Shown here: positions 27,870-37,110 of the stretch, one piece after another | How the letters are laid out: each line of letters begins with the position of its first letter | Numbering within the stretch: position 1 is the stretch's first letter | Source of the DNA: Flavobacterium sp. SUN052 | GTDB lineage: Bacteria > Bacteroidota > Bacteroidia > Flavobacteriales > Flavobacteriaceae | NCBI RefSeq assembly: GCF_028867935.1 | Contig: NZ_JAPQNS010000008.1 | Location: forward strand, 186,001-250,000 | Direction: 5' to 3' | Length of the DNA: 64,000 nucleotides | The notes under the pieces: generated by a model | What the model was told of the DNA's origin: nothing | Database searches by the model: none | Seen by the model: the letters and a program-made list of their open reading frames with translations, nothing else | Translations under genes and position numbers: made by a program

Positions 27870-29437
27870 AACGATTTGATTGGAACGATGGTAACAGCGT
27901 CTTTTCTGGTAAAATCAATCAATGTTTCTTGCGGATTAAACAACCACACTTCGTTATTATTTAAGAGAAACGCAAGTTTTTCCTTATACACAATACTTTT
28001 CCTAATCGATATAAAGCCATTTGCAGGAAACCAACCTAAATATAATAAATCTAATTTCGGACTATTATCGGCAGCCAACGTAACCTTGAAAATAGCTTGG
28101 TTGACTCCAATTACATAACCTTGAAGGCCATTAGAAAGGGAAATGAATCCTTTTCCAGGAGAAGCGTTCATTTCTGCTGGATCTGATGCAAAAGAATAAA
28201 ACTGCGGTGGAAATAGTGATTTCGGGAACCCAGTGTCACCAATACTTTCTAAAGTAACTGGGTATGTAATAAAGCTGTTTGGCGCAAGGCGATCATTGAA
28301 AATGACTCTGTTGTTTACAAACAGGGAAATAGGTGAGCCAAAACTAAAACCACCCACAGCATTTTCTTTGATTTCAGCGCTGATAGCTTTGAACGTAAAA
28401 AGGCCTGACCTATTTCTTGTAAATGGTAAGTCATATTGGCGGGTATTATACAGAACACGAATAAAATCAATATTATTGGTAGTCGATTTATAAAAATCAG
28501 CCGCTCTTATAGATGGAGTACCATCACTGATAGCACTAAAGGAATTATCAGTCAATTTTTCAGAATGAAAGTTTTTATCTAAAATCACAATAGAAATCCA
28601 ACCCTGCCCGTAATTACCTTCAGATGAGAACGTACTTGCTAAAACCGTGGGAGAAGATGGTTTCGCTGTCACTCCCATAGTGCTTATCATATAATACTTA
28701 TCGTTCTTGTAAAATATCCAATTTGTTGGAGATATATTTCTCGTGAATAAAACGTCAGTCTTGGATGGCGGTGCCGTAAAACTATTAGGCGTACTTCCTA
28801 TAGTCTTCCATTCTCGAGTCGTTTCATTATATTCGTTACAGACGATATTACTTCCTGTTGATTCCACGTAACTTAAGTTATTGTTACCCTGAAATATTAT
28901 TGGGGATTGTGAAGTAGAGGGTATATCCGTAAAATAAGTCCAGGGACTAATTTTCAATTGTATATACCCTTGGGACGAGAAAGCTTTACTGTAATCATTC
29001 GTTTTTATAGCAGTGCTATCTTCATTTTTGTATGCATATGGAGTTACATAAACATATTGCCCCTTATTATTATCAAAACCGACTGTGTCGGAGATGAATA
29101 CATTAGTTTCCTTACTATATGGCCCAGCCATTACCGACTGAACTTGGCCAATAATTTTACGTTCAAGTATAAATGAAGCAGCCGCTGTACTATCGTAAAA
29201 AATAAGTGCCCCATATTTTAGCGATTGATCTTTCACTCTAAACTGAACCTGACAACTTGTTTCACTAAGTGGATTGGACAGAAACGGTCCAGAACGAACT
29301 CTCAGAGGAACCAGCGAAGCATCAAGTTCAATTGGAGAATAAACACCCTTTGGCTCTACATCGAATAATGTCTTGCAACCACTTATTCCACCAAAACAGA
29401 TGAGAATAAGGAAAAGAAAAGGGTATAGTTTTTTCAT
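27866..29437 (-). CDS. AT-rich lipoprotein of unknown function, first gene of the caspase operon
   Basis: Protein of 523 residues with a lipoprotein signal: hydrophobic run, then lipobox GISGC (Cys21), so it should be lipid-anchored. The rest is beta-rich with repeated Tyr/Asn/Ser-rich strands (NNLSYVESTGSNIVCNEYN, DKYYMISTMG, YLGWFPANGFISI), which suggests a propeller-like fold, but I cannot name one. Base composition is clearly more AT-rich than the two genes that follow in the same operon, so this gene may have been exchanged or may be evolving fast. It overlaps the next gene by four bases. Confidence 0.65.
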   Translation of the reverse strand: MKKLYPFLFLILICFGGISGCKTLFDVEPKGVYSPIELDASLVPLRVRSGPFLSNPLSETSCQVQFRVKDQSLKYGALIFYDSTAAASFILERKIIGQVQSVMAGPYSKETNVFISDTVGFDNNKGQYVYVTPYAYKNEDSTAIKTNDYSKAFSSQGYIQLKISPWTYFTDIPSTSQSPIIFQGNNNLSYVESTGSNIVCNEYNETTREWKTIGSTPNSFTAPPSKTDVLFTRNISPTNWIFYKNDKYYMISTMGVTAKPSSPTVLASTFSSEGNYGQGWISIVILDKNFHSEKLTDNSFSAISDGTPSIRAADFYKSTTNNIDFIRVLYNTRQYDLPFTRNRSGLFTFKAISAEIKENAVGGFSFGSPISLFVNNRVIFNDRLAPNSFITYPVTLESIGDTGFPKSLFPPQFYSFASDPAEMNASPGKGFISLSNGLQGYVIGVNQAIFKVTLAADNSPKLDLLYLGWFPANGFISIRKSIVYKEKLAFLLNNNEVWLFNPQETLIDFTRKDAVTIVPIKSL

Positions 29438-29506
29438 AAAACAGGGAGGTAAAAAGGGGGTTGTTAGAAAATAAATAAGAATTGAAGGTGCAAAACCTGC
29501 ACTTCA

Positions 29507-30427
29507 TTAATCCAGTTTGTTGACTTTTCCCGGTCTCGATTCATCATACGGTTCGTCTTCAAAAACCGCCGACCGGGGCGTGGGCAATAGCGGTATCATG
29601 GCATCTTCGGAGTGAAGTACGGGGCCGTCAAAAAACTCGATGTCGCGGCTCTGCTTGGGGGAAAACGCGGGAGATTGTACCCCTGTAATCGTCCGCGCCC
29701 AGTCGAAAGCGGGCCCAATATCCCACTTGCCATCTTTTCGGTAATTGATGTGCGACACAATCCCTTTGAACGTCAGTACATCCGGGGTAGTCAGGTAGCG
29801 TTTCGGTTCGGGGATGAACTGCCGGGGAATGGCGTACTGCGCCGTTAAATAGCGCAACAGTATAATCAGACTCTCGTACTGCGCGTCGGTGTAGGTGGCG
29901 AAACTCGAATAGCCCCGGAACGGCGCAGGCAGTTTCTGGTACGCATCGGTTTGCGCGGGAGTGCAGTAGGGAGCGCCGTCACCATACGTCATGCGTAGCG
30001 CATCCGGCGTAGATTTCAGTGGCCCAAAATTGGAAATTTCGATGCCAATTGTGCGTTTATCCTGCGCGTTACCAGCATTACCGAGAGCGTCGCCCCCCAA
30101 ATTTCCCGACCAGAATTTCGACGAGTACAATTGGTAGATAGTCCCATCGCGGGCAATCACAAACGGCACCGACACGTGGTAATCCTGGCGGGTCAGCGTA
30201 CTCATGTCGCCGGTCAGCCCGCCCGCCGTAAAATGCAGCACGATCCGCTCTTTTGCGTACACCGTATCGTGGTAATAACCCGACCGTTTAGCGGGTGTAC
30301 AGAGCATCCCGTTCAACGTCAGCGATTCGTGGGGAACCGGCACGGCAATGGGACGAAGGACATACTCGCCCCCGTTACCGGTCTGGCGAAAGCGCTCTTC
30401 AAGCGTAGGTAGACTAGGGAAAATCAT
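29507..30427 (-). CDS. N-acetylmuramoyl-L-alanine amidase (Amidase_2 type)
   Basis: Protein of 306 residues with an amidase_2/PGRP-like zinc domain in its middle. Zinc-ligand candidates are His in RIVLHFTAGG and His in GIVSHINYRKDGKWDIG, with the acidic residue of that segment; QDYHVSVPFVIARDGTIYQL and RTIGIEISNFG are also typical. It should cut the bond between muramic acid and the stem peptide of cell wall. No signal peptide is visible. It lies 72 bases downstream of a TssD/Hcp gene, so export through a type VI needle as a wall-cutting toxin is possible. No immunity gene is obvious between or beside them. A phage- or repair-type amidase is the alternative. Confidence 0.75.
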   Translation of the reverse strand: MIFPSLPTLEERFRQTGNGGEYVLRPIAVPVPHESLTLNGMLCTPAKRSGYYHDTVYAKERIVLHFTAGGLTGDMSTLTRQDYHVSVPFVIARDGTIYQLYSSKFWSGNLGGDALGNAGNAQDKRTIGIEISNFGPLKSTPDALRMTYGDGAPYCTPAQTDAYQKLPAPFRGYSSFATYTDAQYESLIILLRYLTAQYAIPRQFIPEPKRYLTTPDVLTFKGIVSHINYRKDGKWDIGPAFDWARTITGVQSPAFSPKQSRDIEFFDGPVLHSEDAMIPLLPTPRSAVFEDEPYDESRPGKVNKLD

Positions 30428-30499
30428 TAGAAAAAAGAGGAAGGTTGATAAAAATCAACTGTCAAAACACACGAACAAACAGTCTTTAAAGCAGGCTGT

Positions 30500-30889
30500 T
30501 TACCGGCCACCCTGCTTCGGGATCATCGAGAATTCCTTATTCTGCTCTCTCATCCGGCCGGCGGTGATGGTAAAGTTTTGTATGCCTTCTAGTCCACTAA
30601 ACGACTCGCTGTAGCTACTAAAAGAGGCCTGCTCGAATTCAATGGTACGTATTTCGCCCTCCGGACCCACTACAGCTATTTTACCCTTAATGTCATTTTT
30701 GTTCTGTGCCAAAATCAAACCCAGAATTTTGTCATCGCCTTTAAGCGTTTGAACAGAAACGGCTATATCACCACCCAAAACCCGAGAGGCAGTTTTGCCA
30801 TCCAGGCCAATTTGTTTGGAGAAGCTGTACGAAAAGGAATAGAGATCGTATTCCTTCGAATCGATTGTCAACAATGAACCTTTAATCAT
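30500..30889 (-). CDS. TssD/Hcp-like type VI secretion tube protein
   Basis: Protein of 129 residues with the sequence pattern of TssD, the Hcp-like tube protein of the Bacteroidota (subtype iii) type VI secretion system: YDLYSFSYSFSKQIGLDGKTASRVLGGDI at the front and TIEFEQASFSSYSES near the end, where Hcp strands pack between subunits. No other T6SS gene (sheath, baseplate, TssB/TssC) is in the window, so it is an orphan copy. Orphan Hcp genes often carry or deliver an effector encoded next to them; here that is the downstream amidase. Confidence 0.75.
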   Translation of the reverse strand: MIKGSLLTIDSKEYDLYSFSYSFSKQIGLDGKTASRVLGGDIAVSVQTLKGDDKILGLILAQNKNDIKGKIAVVGPEGEIRTIEFEQASFSSYSESFSGLEGIQNFTITAGRMREQNKEFSMIPKQGGR

Positions 30890-30998
30890 GACATTGATTA
30901 GTTAAATCCGGCAACCAGTTGCACCCCTGGGTAACTACCGGCAGGCTTGCCCGTTTGGATGCGTCAAAGGTTGAGAATCGCTCACCAATACACTGTCA

Positions 30999-31032
30999 GA
31001 TTGGGGACATTGACTATCGGATTGGGGACATT
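30999..31032. repeat. direct repeat of 13 bases, possible insertion-sequence end
   Basis: GATTGGGGACATT occurs at 30999-31011 and again at 31020-31032, 21 bases apart, preceded by CACTGTCA. Spaced short direct repeats next to a TGTCA-type end are a feature of IS21-like element termini. No transposase gene lies nearby, so this would be a solo end or scar. The interval 30890-31156 holds no convincing gene. Confidence 0.4.
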
Positions 31033-31048
31033 TTTGGGGCAGAAGCAG

Positions 31049-31074
31049 AAAAAAAGCCCGAATCGGGCTTTTTT
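31049..31074. terminator. rho-independent terminator, bidirectional
   Basis: GCCCGA and TCGGGC form a six-base stem with a one-base centre, flanked by six A on the left and six T on the right, so it can stop transcription in either direction. It lies just downstream of the sortilin-like pseudogene remnant. Confidence 0.75.
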
Positions 31075-31156
31075 AATCGGGATTTCTATAAACTCTGCGG
31101 GGTCGGATAAGGCTGTCTCTCCAGCTCAAAACATATGGATTGATTCGGGCAAAACA

Positions 31157-31840
31157 TCACTTCAACGCAGTTTTCAGGGCCGCCCACTCCTGCATTACTT
31201 TTTTGAGGGATGCCTGAGCCTCACTGGCGGCTGTAATTGCCTGCGTGGTGGGGCATATCGGTATCCTACAGAATGTTAAAAACCGCACCAAGCGACCGAC
31301 CCAACTCGTTCAGGCTGGTTTGTGTTGTCGAAAGAGCTTTTTTTCTGCGCATCAGAAGTGGCTTTGGGTTTCAACGATTGGACTTCATGCTGCATCGCCA
31401 TCACTTGCTTTCGGCCTTCATAAGCCGCCAGCGACAGGTCGTGCTGTTGTTTGAGGGCAGCGGGAGGGCGTGGTAATGTAAATCCCACATGAACCAGTGA
31501 GCGCCCACTTCTGCCGACAAAATCTGCTGTGGTCGAATCCAGTAGGCGGTCAGGTTCACACCAGGGATGTCATACGGTTTTTCGTCGCTGCGGTACTGGC
31601 GAAGCAGCTTCCCGGCGGCATCGATAATTGCCAGCGTAATTAGCGTAATTACAGAATTGATCTTTCCGTTGAGGTAGTAATTAATCACGGCACCATCGGG
31701 CGGATTCTGACCGTCAGGTTCTTCCGGTAGCAGGGGCGTAGCGGTATCCATACGACAGAGCAGGAGCAGTTGGTGATCGAAAACATTATACAGCACTAGT
31801 CGGCGTTTGGCCAGCCACGAAAACGGGTAATTCATTACCG
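31157..31840 (-). pseudogene. decayed C-terminus of a sortilin/BNR-repeat glycosyl-hydrolase-like protein
   Basis: Three minus-strand frames together read like the C-terminal part of the large exported VPS10/BNR-repeat (sortilin-like) family. Recognisable pieces are LLPEEPDGQNPPDGAVINYY, AAGKLLRQYRSDEKP and AYWIRPPQ-like AYWIRPQQILSAEVG with FMWDLHYHALP (frame ending 31401), then AALKQQHDLSLAAYEGRKQVM (frame ending 31276), then SLKKVMQEWAALKTALK ending at the stop 31157. The pieces follow the normal order, but the frame shifts between them and the N-terminal propellers are missing. It is therefore a broken, truncated remnant and not an active gene. Confidence 0.75.
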
Positions 31841-31848
31841 AAGACGCG

Positions 31849-32502
31849 TTACCAAACTGATTCAACATGGAGCTGCTGTTGATACAAGTTTGGCAGAAAA
31901 TGCTCAAAATTACCCACTTCCTCCACATTATGCCTGAGCCACGCATGGCCCATCGTGCGGGTAAACAGGAATCGATGAAGCAACGGGTTGAGCACGTACT
32001 GACCAAACGCGTTCTCTGCGCCTACCTGCATGCGTGACCGATAGAGCGTTCCGCCCAGAGCGGCCTCGAACCAGTGTTGCAGGCTCAACACTTCCTGCCC
32101 CAGTTCGCGCCGAACCAGCCGGATACCTTCTGTGTCCAGTTTAACTACGGTTTCTACGCTGTCTACGAGGTAGTCCGGGTTGCGTCCGAAGGCTTCCACG
32201 ATGCGGAATCGCGAGCCGACTTGGGCAGCACCGTCGGGGCCGGGTTTGGTCATCGACCAGTGGATATGATCGAGTGGGTGCCAGACCCTGTATCGGGAGT
32301 AGTTATGAGTTTCAACGGTCATGGTGCCGCCAATGTGCCGGAACCACCACAGCAGCATTCTCGGCGTGACGTTTCGTATTAGTTCGTGCTCTATGGTCAG
32401 TTCGTAGCTGCCGTAGGGCATCACCGAAAAGTTTGTGCAGGCCGATGCAAGGGACTTCATCGGCCAGTTGAGCGGCAGTGGGGAGGGAAGAGAAGGTTTC
32501 AT
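31849..32502 (-). CDS. DAPG hydrolase (PhlG)-like protein
   Basis: Protein of 217 residues resembling the 2,4-diacetylphloroglucinol hydrolase family. Recognisable elements are MLLWWFRHIGGTM, RYRVWHPLDHIHW (histidines likely to bind the metal) and the closing region FLFTRTMGHAWLRHNVEEVGNFEHFLP. Known PhlG removes an acetyl group from an antifungal and antibacterial phloroglucinol made by Pseudomonas; whether this copy has that substrate is unknown. It lies 55 bases downstream of the RND efflux gene on the same strand, which would suit joint detoxification of an aromatic antibiotic. Its stop is next to the sortilin-like remnant. Confidence 0.7.
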   Translation of the reverse strand: MKPSLPSPLPLNWPMKSLASACTNFSVMPYGSYELTIEHELIRNVTPRMLLWWFRHIGGTMTVETHNYSRYRVWHPLDHIHWSMTKPGPDGAAQVGSRFRIVEAFGRNPDYLVDSVETVVKLDTEGIRLVRRELGQEVLSLQHWFEAALGGTLYRSRMQVGAENAFGQYVLNPLLHRFLFTRTMGHAWLRHNVEEVGNFEHFLPNLYQQQLHVESVW

Positions 32503-32557
32503 GATAGTACTTGTTGTTCTATTGGTTGGCTATTGTCAGCGCCAGATTTGTGACTGT

Positions 32558-35500
32558 TCACCAGCCTGTTACGCGATCCAGATCGGCTTTAGCTACCAGA
32601 TAGTCGTAAATGGCCTGAAGACGGTTGATCTGCGCCTGACGGAGGGTCAGGTCAGCATCGGCCAGCTCCGACCATTTAACGAGGCCCTGCCGGTATCGGC
32701 TTTCGGTGCGGGAATAGCTGCGCAACGCAGCCTGTATAACACATTCCTGCGTGCTGACGCGGCTGCGGGCTTCGTCCATGGCAAATAACAGCGAACGTAA
32801 TTCATTGGTCAGTAACCGCTTCGTATACTGGTATTGCTCCTGCGCCTGTTCGCTGGAAATGCGGGCCTGTTGCACCTTTGCCGAAGTTGCCGGATTAAAT
32901 AAGGGAACACTCAGTTGCAGGCCAACGTAACTCACAAACGGCCAGCGGCTTTCAGTAAACTCGAAGGAATTGGTCTGCGACAGCGTGCCCGCTTGTCCGT
33001 ACAGGCTAAGGGTAGGCCGACGGCGAGCCTGCTCCAGCTGTTCCTGTAACTGGCTGTTTTCATGATTCAGCAGCAACTGCCGAAGTTCGGGCCGTTGGAC
33101 GTCGGGAAGGGATTCTCCGGCAGCGGTTGTACTAAACTGAGTCATGAGTGAATCGGTTAGCAGTACGTCAGTTTGAGCAGACAAGCCCGTAACGACGAGC
33201 AGTTGGTCCTTCAGTAACCGTGTCGCATGATCGAGTTGCTGCAGATTAGGCTGAAGGCTTGCCAGCGCTACCCAGGCCCGCAGCGTATCGGCATCCGTGG
33301 CGAGTTGGGCGCGGTAAAGGGATCTTGTCTCCTGCAAGGCCTGTCTGGTGCGGGCTATACTTTGCATCAATAGAGCCCGCTGCTCCTGCATCAACAGGAT
33401 GTTCAGGTAGTTTTTGGTTACGTCGGCCACCTGTTTGGCCTGCACGATCTGTATCTGTTCTTCGGCCACGCGCTGCCCAATGGCTGCCTGTTGCCGTGCT
33501 ACGCGAAGAGTCGGTTGCAGCAGCGGCATCGCCACATTTACGCCGGCATTGTACTGATTGTTCAGAGCGGCCACAATGGGTGTCATGCGGCTGTTGTCTA
33601 GCGAAAAACCCCCACCGGGTGTAATGGCAAAGGCTGGAAAGAAAAACACCGGCGCACTCAGATTCCGTTGGTACTGCGCTACCCCGTTCACCGTCGGCAG
33701 GCTCATTCTGCGCATTTCAGCGGCCACAGCTTCGGCTTTTTTAGCTCCCAATTGTGCCACCCTGACGTCTCCGTTTTGTTGTTTAGCAAGCGCGGTGGCT
33801 TGTGTTAACGAAAGCTGTACGCGGTGGCTGGGAGATGAATCGGAAGGTTGAGCGAACGCCGAGCCAGTCATGAGAACCAGCACCACCGAAGCCAGTTCAA
33901 CGGCTACCCGTTTAGGCTTGCCTGCCTGTTCATTTGTTTTGGTTTTTCTCTTTATTCCTCGGGCGAAGTAAAAATACACGACCGGCACAAAGACAAGCGT
34001 CAGAAACATCGAACTGCTTAACCCCCCAATCAAGGCCCAGGCAAGTCCGTTTTTTAACTCGGCACCAGGACTGGTTGCCAGCGCGATGGGCATCATACCG
34101 ATGATCATTGCCAGCGTCGTCATCACGATTGGGCGGAGTCGGACGTGCCCGGCTTCAACCAGCGCTTCGACTACCGACAGGCCCATTTGACGATTTTCAT
34201 TCGTGCGTTCTACGAGCAGAATAGCGTTTTTAGCCACCAGACCCAGCATCATGATCAAACCCAGAATGGTGAAGACGTTCATCGAGTTCATCGTCAGCGC
34301 AAGCGCCAGCAATGCCCCGCAGATGGCAACCGGAATTGAGAAGAGAACCACAAACGGATACATCCACGAATTGTAAAGCGCGACCATGACGAGGTACATG
34401 AACACAATTGCGGCCAGGAACAAAAGCCCTAATTTGCCAAACGAGTCGTCTTGCAATTCCAGGTCGCCCCCGTAGGTGATACGCACTGATGGGTCGATAT
34501 TTAGCGCTGCCGCAACCTTCTGAATATCGGTGCCGATGTCCCCCGCAGGGCGACCAACGGCCTGCGACGTTATGGTCATGGAGCTTTCCCGGTCCTTCCG
34601 TTCCAGAATAGCCGGGTTAAAGCTGTCGCGAATGGTTGCTACCTGTCGGAGTTCAACGGGTTGCCCCAAGGCGTTGGTCAGCGTAAGTCTGCCGATCTGA
34701 CTAGTCCGGTTGCGGAACGATTCGGCAAAACGAACGCGCATCGTAACCGTTTCGTTGCCTCGTTGCATGGTCATCTCATCGTAGCCTGCCAGCGCAGTTC
34801 GAATGGCCATTCCGACGGCTTCGGTGGTGAGTCCGTAGCGAGCGAGCTTTTCCTGATCGACATTTATTTCCACTTCCGGTTTGCGAACGTTTCCTGAAAA
34901 ACGGACGTCGGCGGTGCCGGGAATCTGCTTCAGGGCATCGACCAGCCGCGTTACCTCCCGGCGCAGCAAGTCCCGGTTTTCGCCACTGACCATCAGCACA
35001 ATCGGTGCGGCATTGTCGCTGCCAAGAATGCCTAACGGATAGGCCCGAATGCGGGCACCGGGAATCTGAACGGCCAGTTCTTTTACTTCCTGCGTTAGCG
35101 CGTTGAGGTCTTTGTCGCGCTCGTTCCGAGGGGCAAATGACACTGAGAACTCCACGACGTTCTTACTCGATGGCAGGCCTGACCAGCCTTCGGGATTTGC
35201 CCCAACGTTGGTAAACACCCGTCGAACGGCAGGCAGTTGGTAAAGTTTTTGTTCAAATTGCTTCGCCAATGCGTCGGTCTGCTCGATCCTGAAACTTTCC
35301 GGAAACTGAAGCACGACGTTGATCTCACCCTTGTCGGCCAAAGGCATAAACTCTCCCCCAATAAAGCCCGCTCCGGGTAGCGCCAGCGAAGCGACGAACA
35401 GGATAAACACACATAGCACGGTGGTCTTTCGATACATCAGGGCCGTTCGCAACAGTCGTATATAGCTGCCCGAAAGCCGCTCAAATCCTCGCTCGAAGGC

Positions 35501-37057
35501 AAGGCCAAGGCGTCCCATAAGCGTGCGGGATGTGAGGTGCTCAAGCTTGCCGAACCGCGAGGCAATCATCGGGGTGAGCGTAAATGAAACGAGTAGGCTA
35601 AACAGCGTCGATATGACTACCACCAGCGAAAACTCCCGCAGGATGTCGCCCACCAAGCCCGGTGCGAACGATAGCGGCACAAATACCACCACATCGACCA
35701 GAGTAATGGCAATAGCGGCAAAACCAATGTCGGTTCGTCCATTGAGTGCAGCCTCCCGCTTCGCTTCGTCCGTCGAAGCTCCGTCTTTTTCCATCCGGCT
35801 ATAAATACTTTCCAGCACCACGATGGAGTCGTCGACCAAAATACCGATGACCAGCGACAGGGCCAGCAGGGTTAGCAGATTCAGGGAGAAACCCAGCAGG
35901 TTCATGAAAATAAAGGTGGATAGCAGCGAGGCCGGAATAGCGACCATCACAATCAGCGACGACCGCAGACTATGCAGAAAGACAAACATCACCAGCGCGA
36001 CCAGGCCAATGGCCAGCCCGAGGTCGTGTTTCACGGCCTCCGCAGCGGCAAGTGTAAACTCCGATCCGTCCTGTGCAATGGTAAAGTGCAGCCCCTGATT
36101 GGTGTATTGAGCTTCGAGTTGCGCAATGGTTTTGCGAACGGCCGCACTCACGTCTACATTATTGGCACCGGCCTGTTTTTTGACCAGCATCCCCACGGCA
36201 GCGTGGCCAATGCGGTTGCTGTCGGTGGCAACCATATACCGGTTCAGCCGATCTTGTTCTTTCCGGCCCAGGTTCACCGTTGCCACCTCACCCAACCGGA
36301 TCTCCTGCCCGAACGGTGATGTATATACGACAATATCGCGAAGGTGTTCAATGGCGTCGGTCTTGCCCACCACCCGGACTGAATAAGCCGCATCAGTGTC
36401 GTTTACGCTACCCGATGGTACGTTCAGATTAGCCGCCCGGATAGCTCCCACAACTTGCAGCGTTGATAAACTAAGAGCGCGCAGACGAGCCGCATTGAGG
36501 TCGATGCGCACCTCTGTTTCGGGCAGACCAACAAAATCGACCGCACCCACGCCCGACACTTGCGAAAGCCGTGGTTTGATCTGCGTCTTCAGCAGATTAC
36601 CCAGTTCCAGATCAGAGAGTTTGCCCGTAACGGCCATCTGCACAACGGGTCGTTCGGTAAGCGAAAACCGGTCGATGGTAGGCGTTTTTGCACCTGTAGG
36701 CAAGGAACCCGCGATGGTGTTGACCTTGCGCTGGACGTCCTGCTGCGCCTTGTCTACATCAACTTCGTGCTTAAACTCGACCATGACGACCGAAACGTTC
36801 TCCATGGATAATGAAGTAACCCGCTTGATCCGATCGGCCGACGAAACGGCATCTTCTACCGACTTGGTGATGCCGCTTTCGACCTCGGCGGGGGATGCTC
36901 CGGGGTATGGGGTAGTTACAATAATGAACGGGATTGACATGTTTGGCAACAGTTCGTACCGTAACTGGGTGTACGAATACGCCCCCAGAATGCCCATTGC
37001 CAAAAACAAGACAATCACGAGTGTGGGGCGATTGATAGAAAGCAGTGTGAGTTTCAT
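32558..37057 (-). CDS. RND efflux permease fused to a TolC-like outer membrane factor
   Basis: Protein of 1499 residues that joins two parts of a tripartite pump. Residues 1 to about 1035 are an AcrB/HAE1-type RND permease: first helix, ELLPNMSIPFIIVTTPYPGASPAEVE, the proton-relay pair in GILVDDSIVVLESIYSR, and twelve expected membrane helices ending FVPVVYFYFARGIKRK. Residues about 1047-1069 look like an internal signal peptide (KPKR, then VAVELASVVLVLMTGSAFA before Q1070). Residues 1070-1499 are a TolC/OMF domain with its two repeats of helical hairpins. The adaptor gene precedes it by 53 bases. Fused RND-OMF genes are known in Bacteroidota; cleavage at the internal signal is inferred. Drug or dye efflux is more likely than metals, as no metal motif is seen. 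Confidence 0.88.
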   Translation of the reverse strand: MKLTLLSINRPTLVIVLFLAMGILGAYSYTQLRYELLPNMSIPFIIVTTPYPGASPAEVESGITKSVEDAVSSADRIKRVTSLSMENVSVVMVEFKHEVDVDKAQQDVQRKVNTIAGSLPTGAKTPTIDRFSLTERPVVQMAVTGKLSDLELGNLLKTQIKPRLSQVSGVGAVDFVGLPETEVRIDLNAARLRALSLSTLQVVGAIRAANLNVPSGSVNDTDAAYSVRVVGKTDAIEHLRDIVVYTSPFGQEIRLGEVATVNLGRKEQDRLNRYMVATDSNRIGHAAVGMLVKKQAGANNVDVSAAVRKTIAQLEAQYTNQGLHFTIAQDGSEFTLAAAEAVKHDLGLAIGLVALVMFVFLHSLRSSLIVMVAIPASLLSTFIFMNLLGFSLNLLTLLALSLVIGILVDDSIVVLESIYSRMEKDGASTDEAKREAALNGRTDIGFAAIAITLVDVVVFVPLSFAPGLVGDILREFSLVVVISTLFSLLVSFTLTPMIASRFGKLEHLTSRTLMGRLGLAFERGFERLSGSYIRLLRTALMYRKTTVLCVFILFVASLALPGAGFIGGEFMPLADKGEINVVLQFPESFRIEQTDALAKQFEQKLYQLPAVRRVFTNVGANPEGWSGLPSSKNVVEFSVSFAPRNERDKDLNALTQEVKELAVQIPGARIRAYPLGILGSDNAAPIVLMVSGENRDLLRREVTRLVDALKQIPGTADVRFSGNVRKPEVEINVDQEKLARYGLTTEAVGMAIRTALAGYDEMTMQRGNETVTMRVRFAESFRNRTSQIGRLTLTNALGQPVELRQVATIRDSFNPAILERKDRESSMTITSQAVGRPAGDIGTDIQKVAAALNIDPSVRITYGGDLELQDDSFGKLGLLFLAAIVFMYLVMVALYNSWMYPFVVLFSIPVAICGALLALALTMNSMNVFTILGLIMMLGLVAKNAILLVERTNENRQMGLSVVEALVEAGHVRLRPIVMTTLAMIIGMMPIALATSPGAELKNGLAWALIGGLSSSMFLTLVFVPVVYFYFARGIKRKTKTNEQAGKPKRVAVELASVVLVLMTGSAFAQPSDSSPSHRVQLSLTQATALAKQQNGDVRVAQLGAKKAEAVAAEMRRMSLPTVNGVAQYQRNLSAPVFFFPAFAITPGGGFSLDNSRMTPIVAALNNQYNAGVNVAMPLLQPTLRVARQQAAIGQRVAEEQIQIVQAKQVADVTKNYLNILLMQEQRALLMQSIARTRQALQETRSLYRAQLATDADTLRAWVALASLQPNLQQLDHATRLLKDQLLVVTGLSAQTDVLLTDSLMTQFSTTAAGESLPDVQRPELRQLLLNHENSQLQEQLEQARRRPTLSLYGQAGTLSQTNSFEFTESRWPFVSYVGLQLSVPLFNPATSAKVQQARISSEQAQEQYQYTKRLLTNELRSLLFAMDEARSRVSTQECVIQAALRSYSRTESRYRQGLVKWSELADADLTLRQAQINRLQAIYDYLVAKADLDRVTGW

Positions 37058-37110
37058 AATAGTGAATGATATACGAGTAATGAATTTTATAGGACCAGCC
37101 TATCCATCAC

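Noticed and set aside
31860..32006. N-terminal part of the frame 31401-32006
   Set aside because: This part overlaps the DAPG-hydrolase-like gene and reads as noise; only the part below about 31840 belongs to the sortilin-like remnant.
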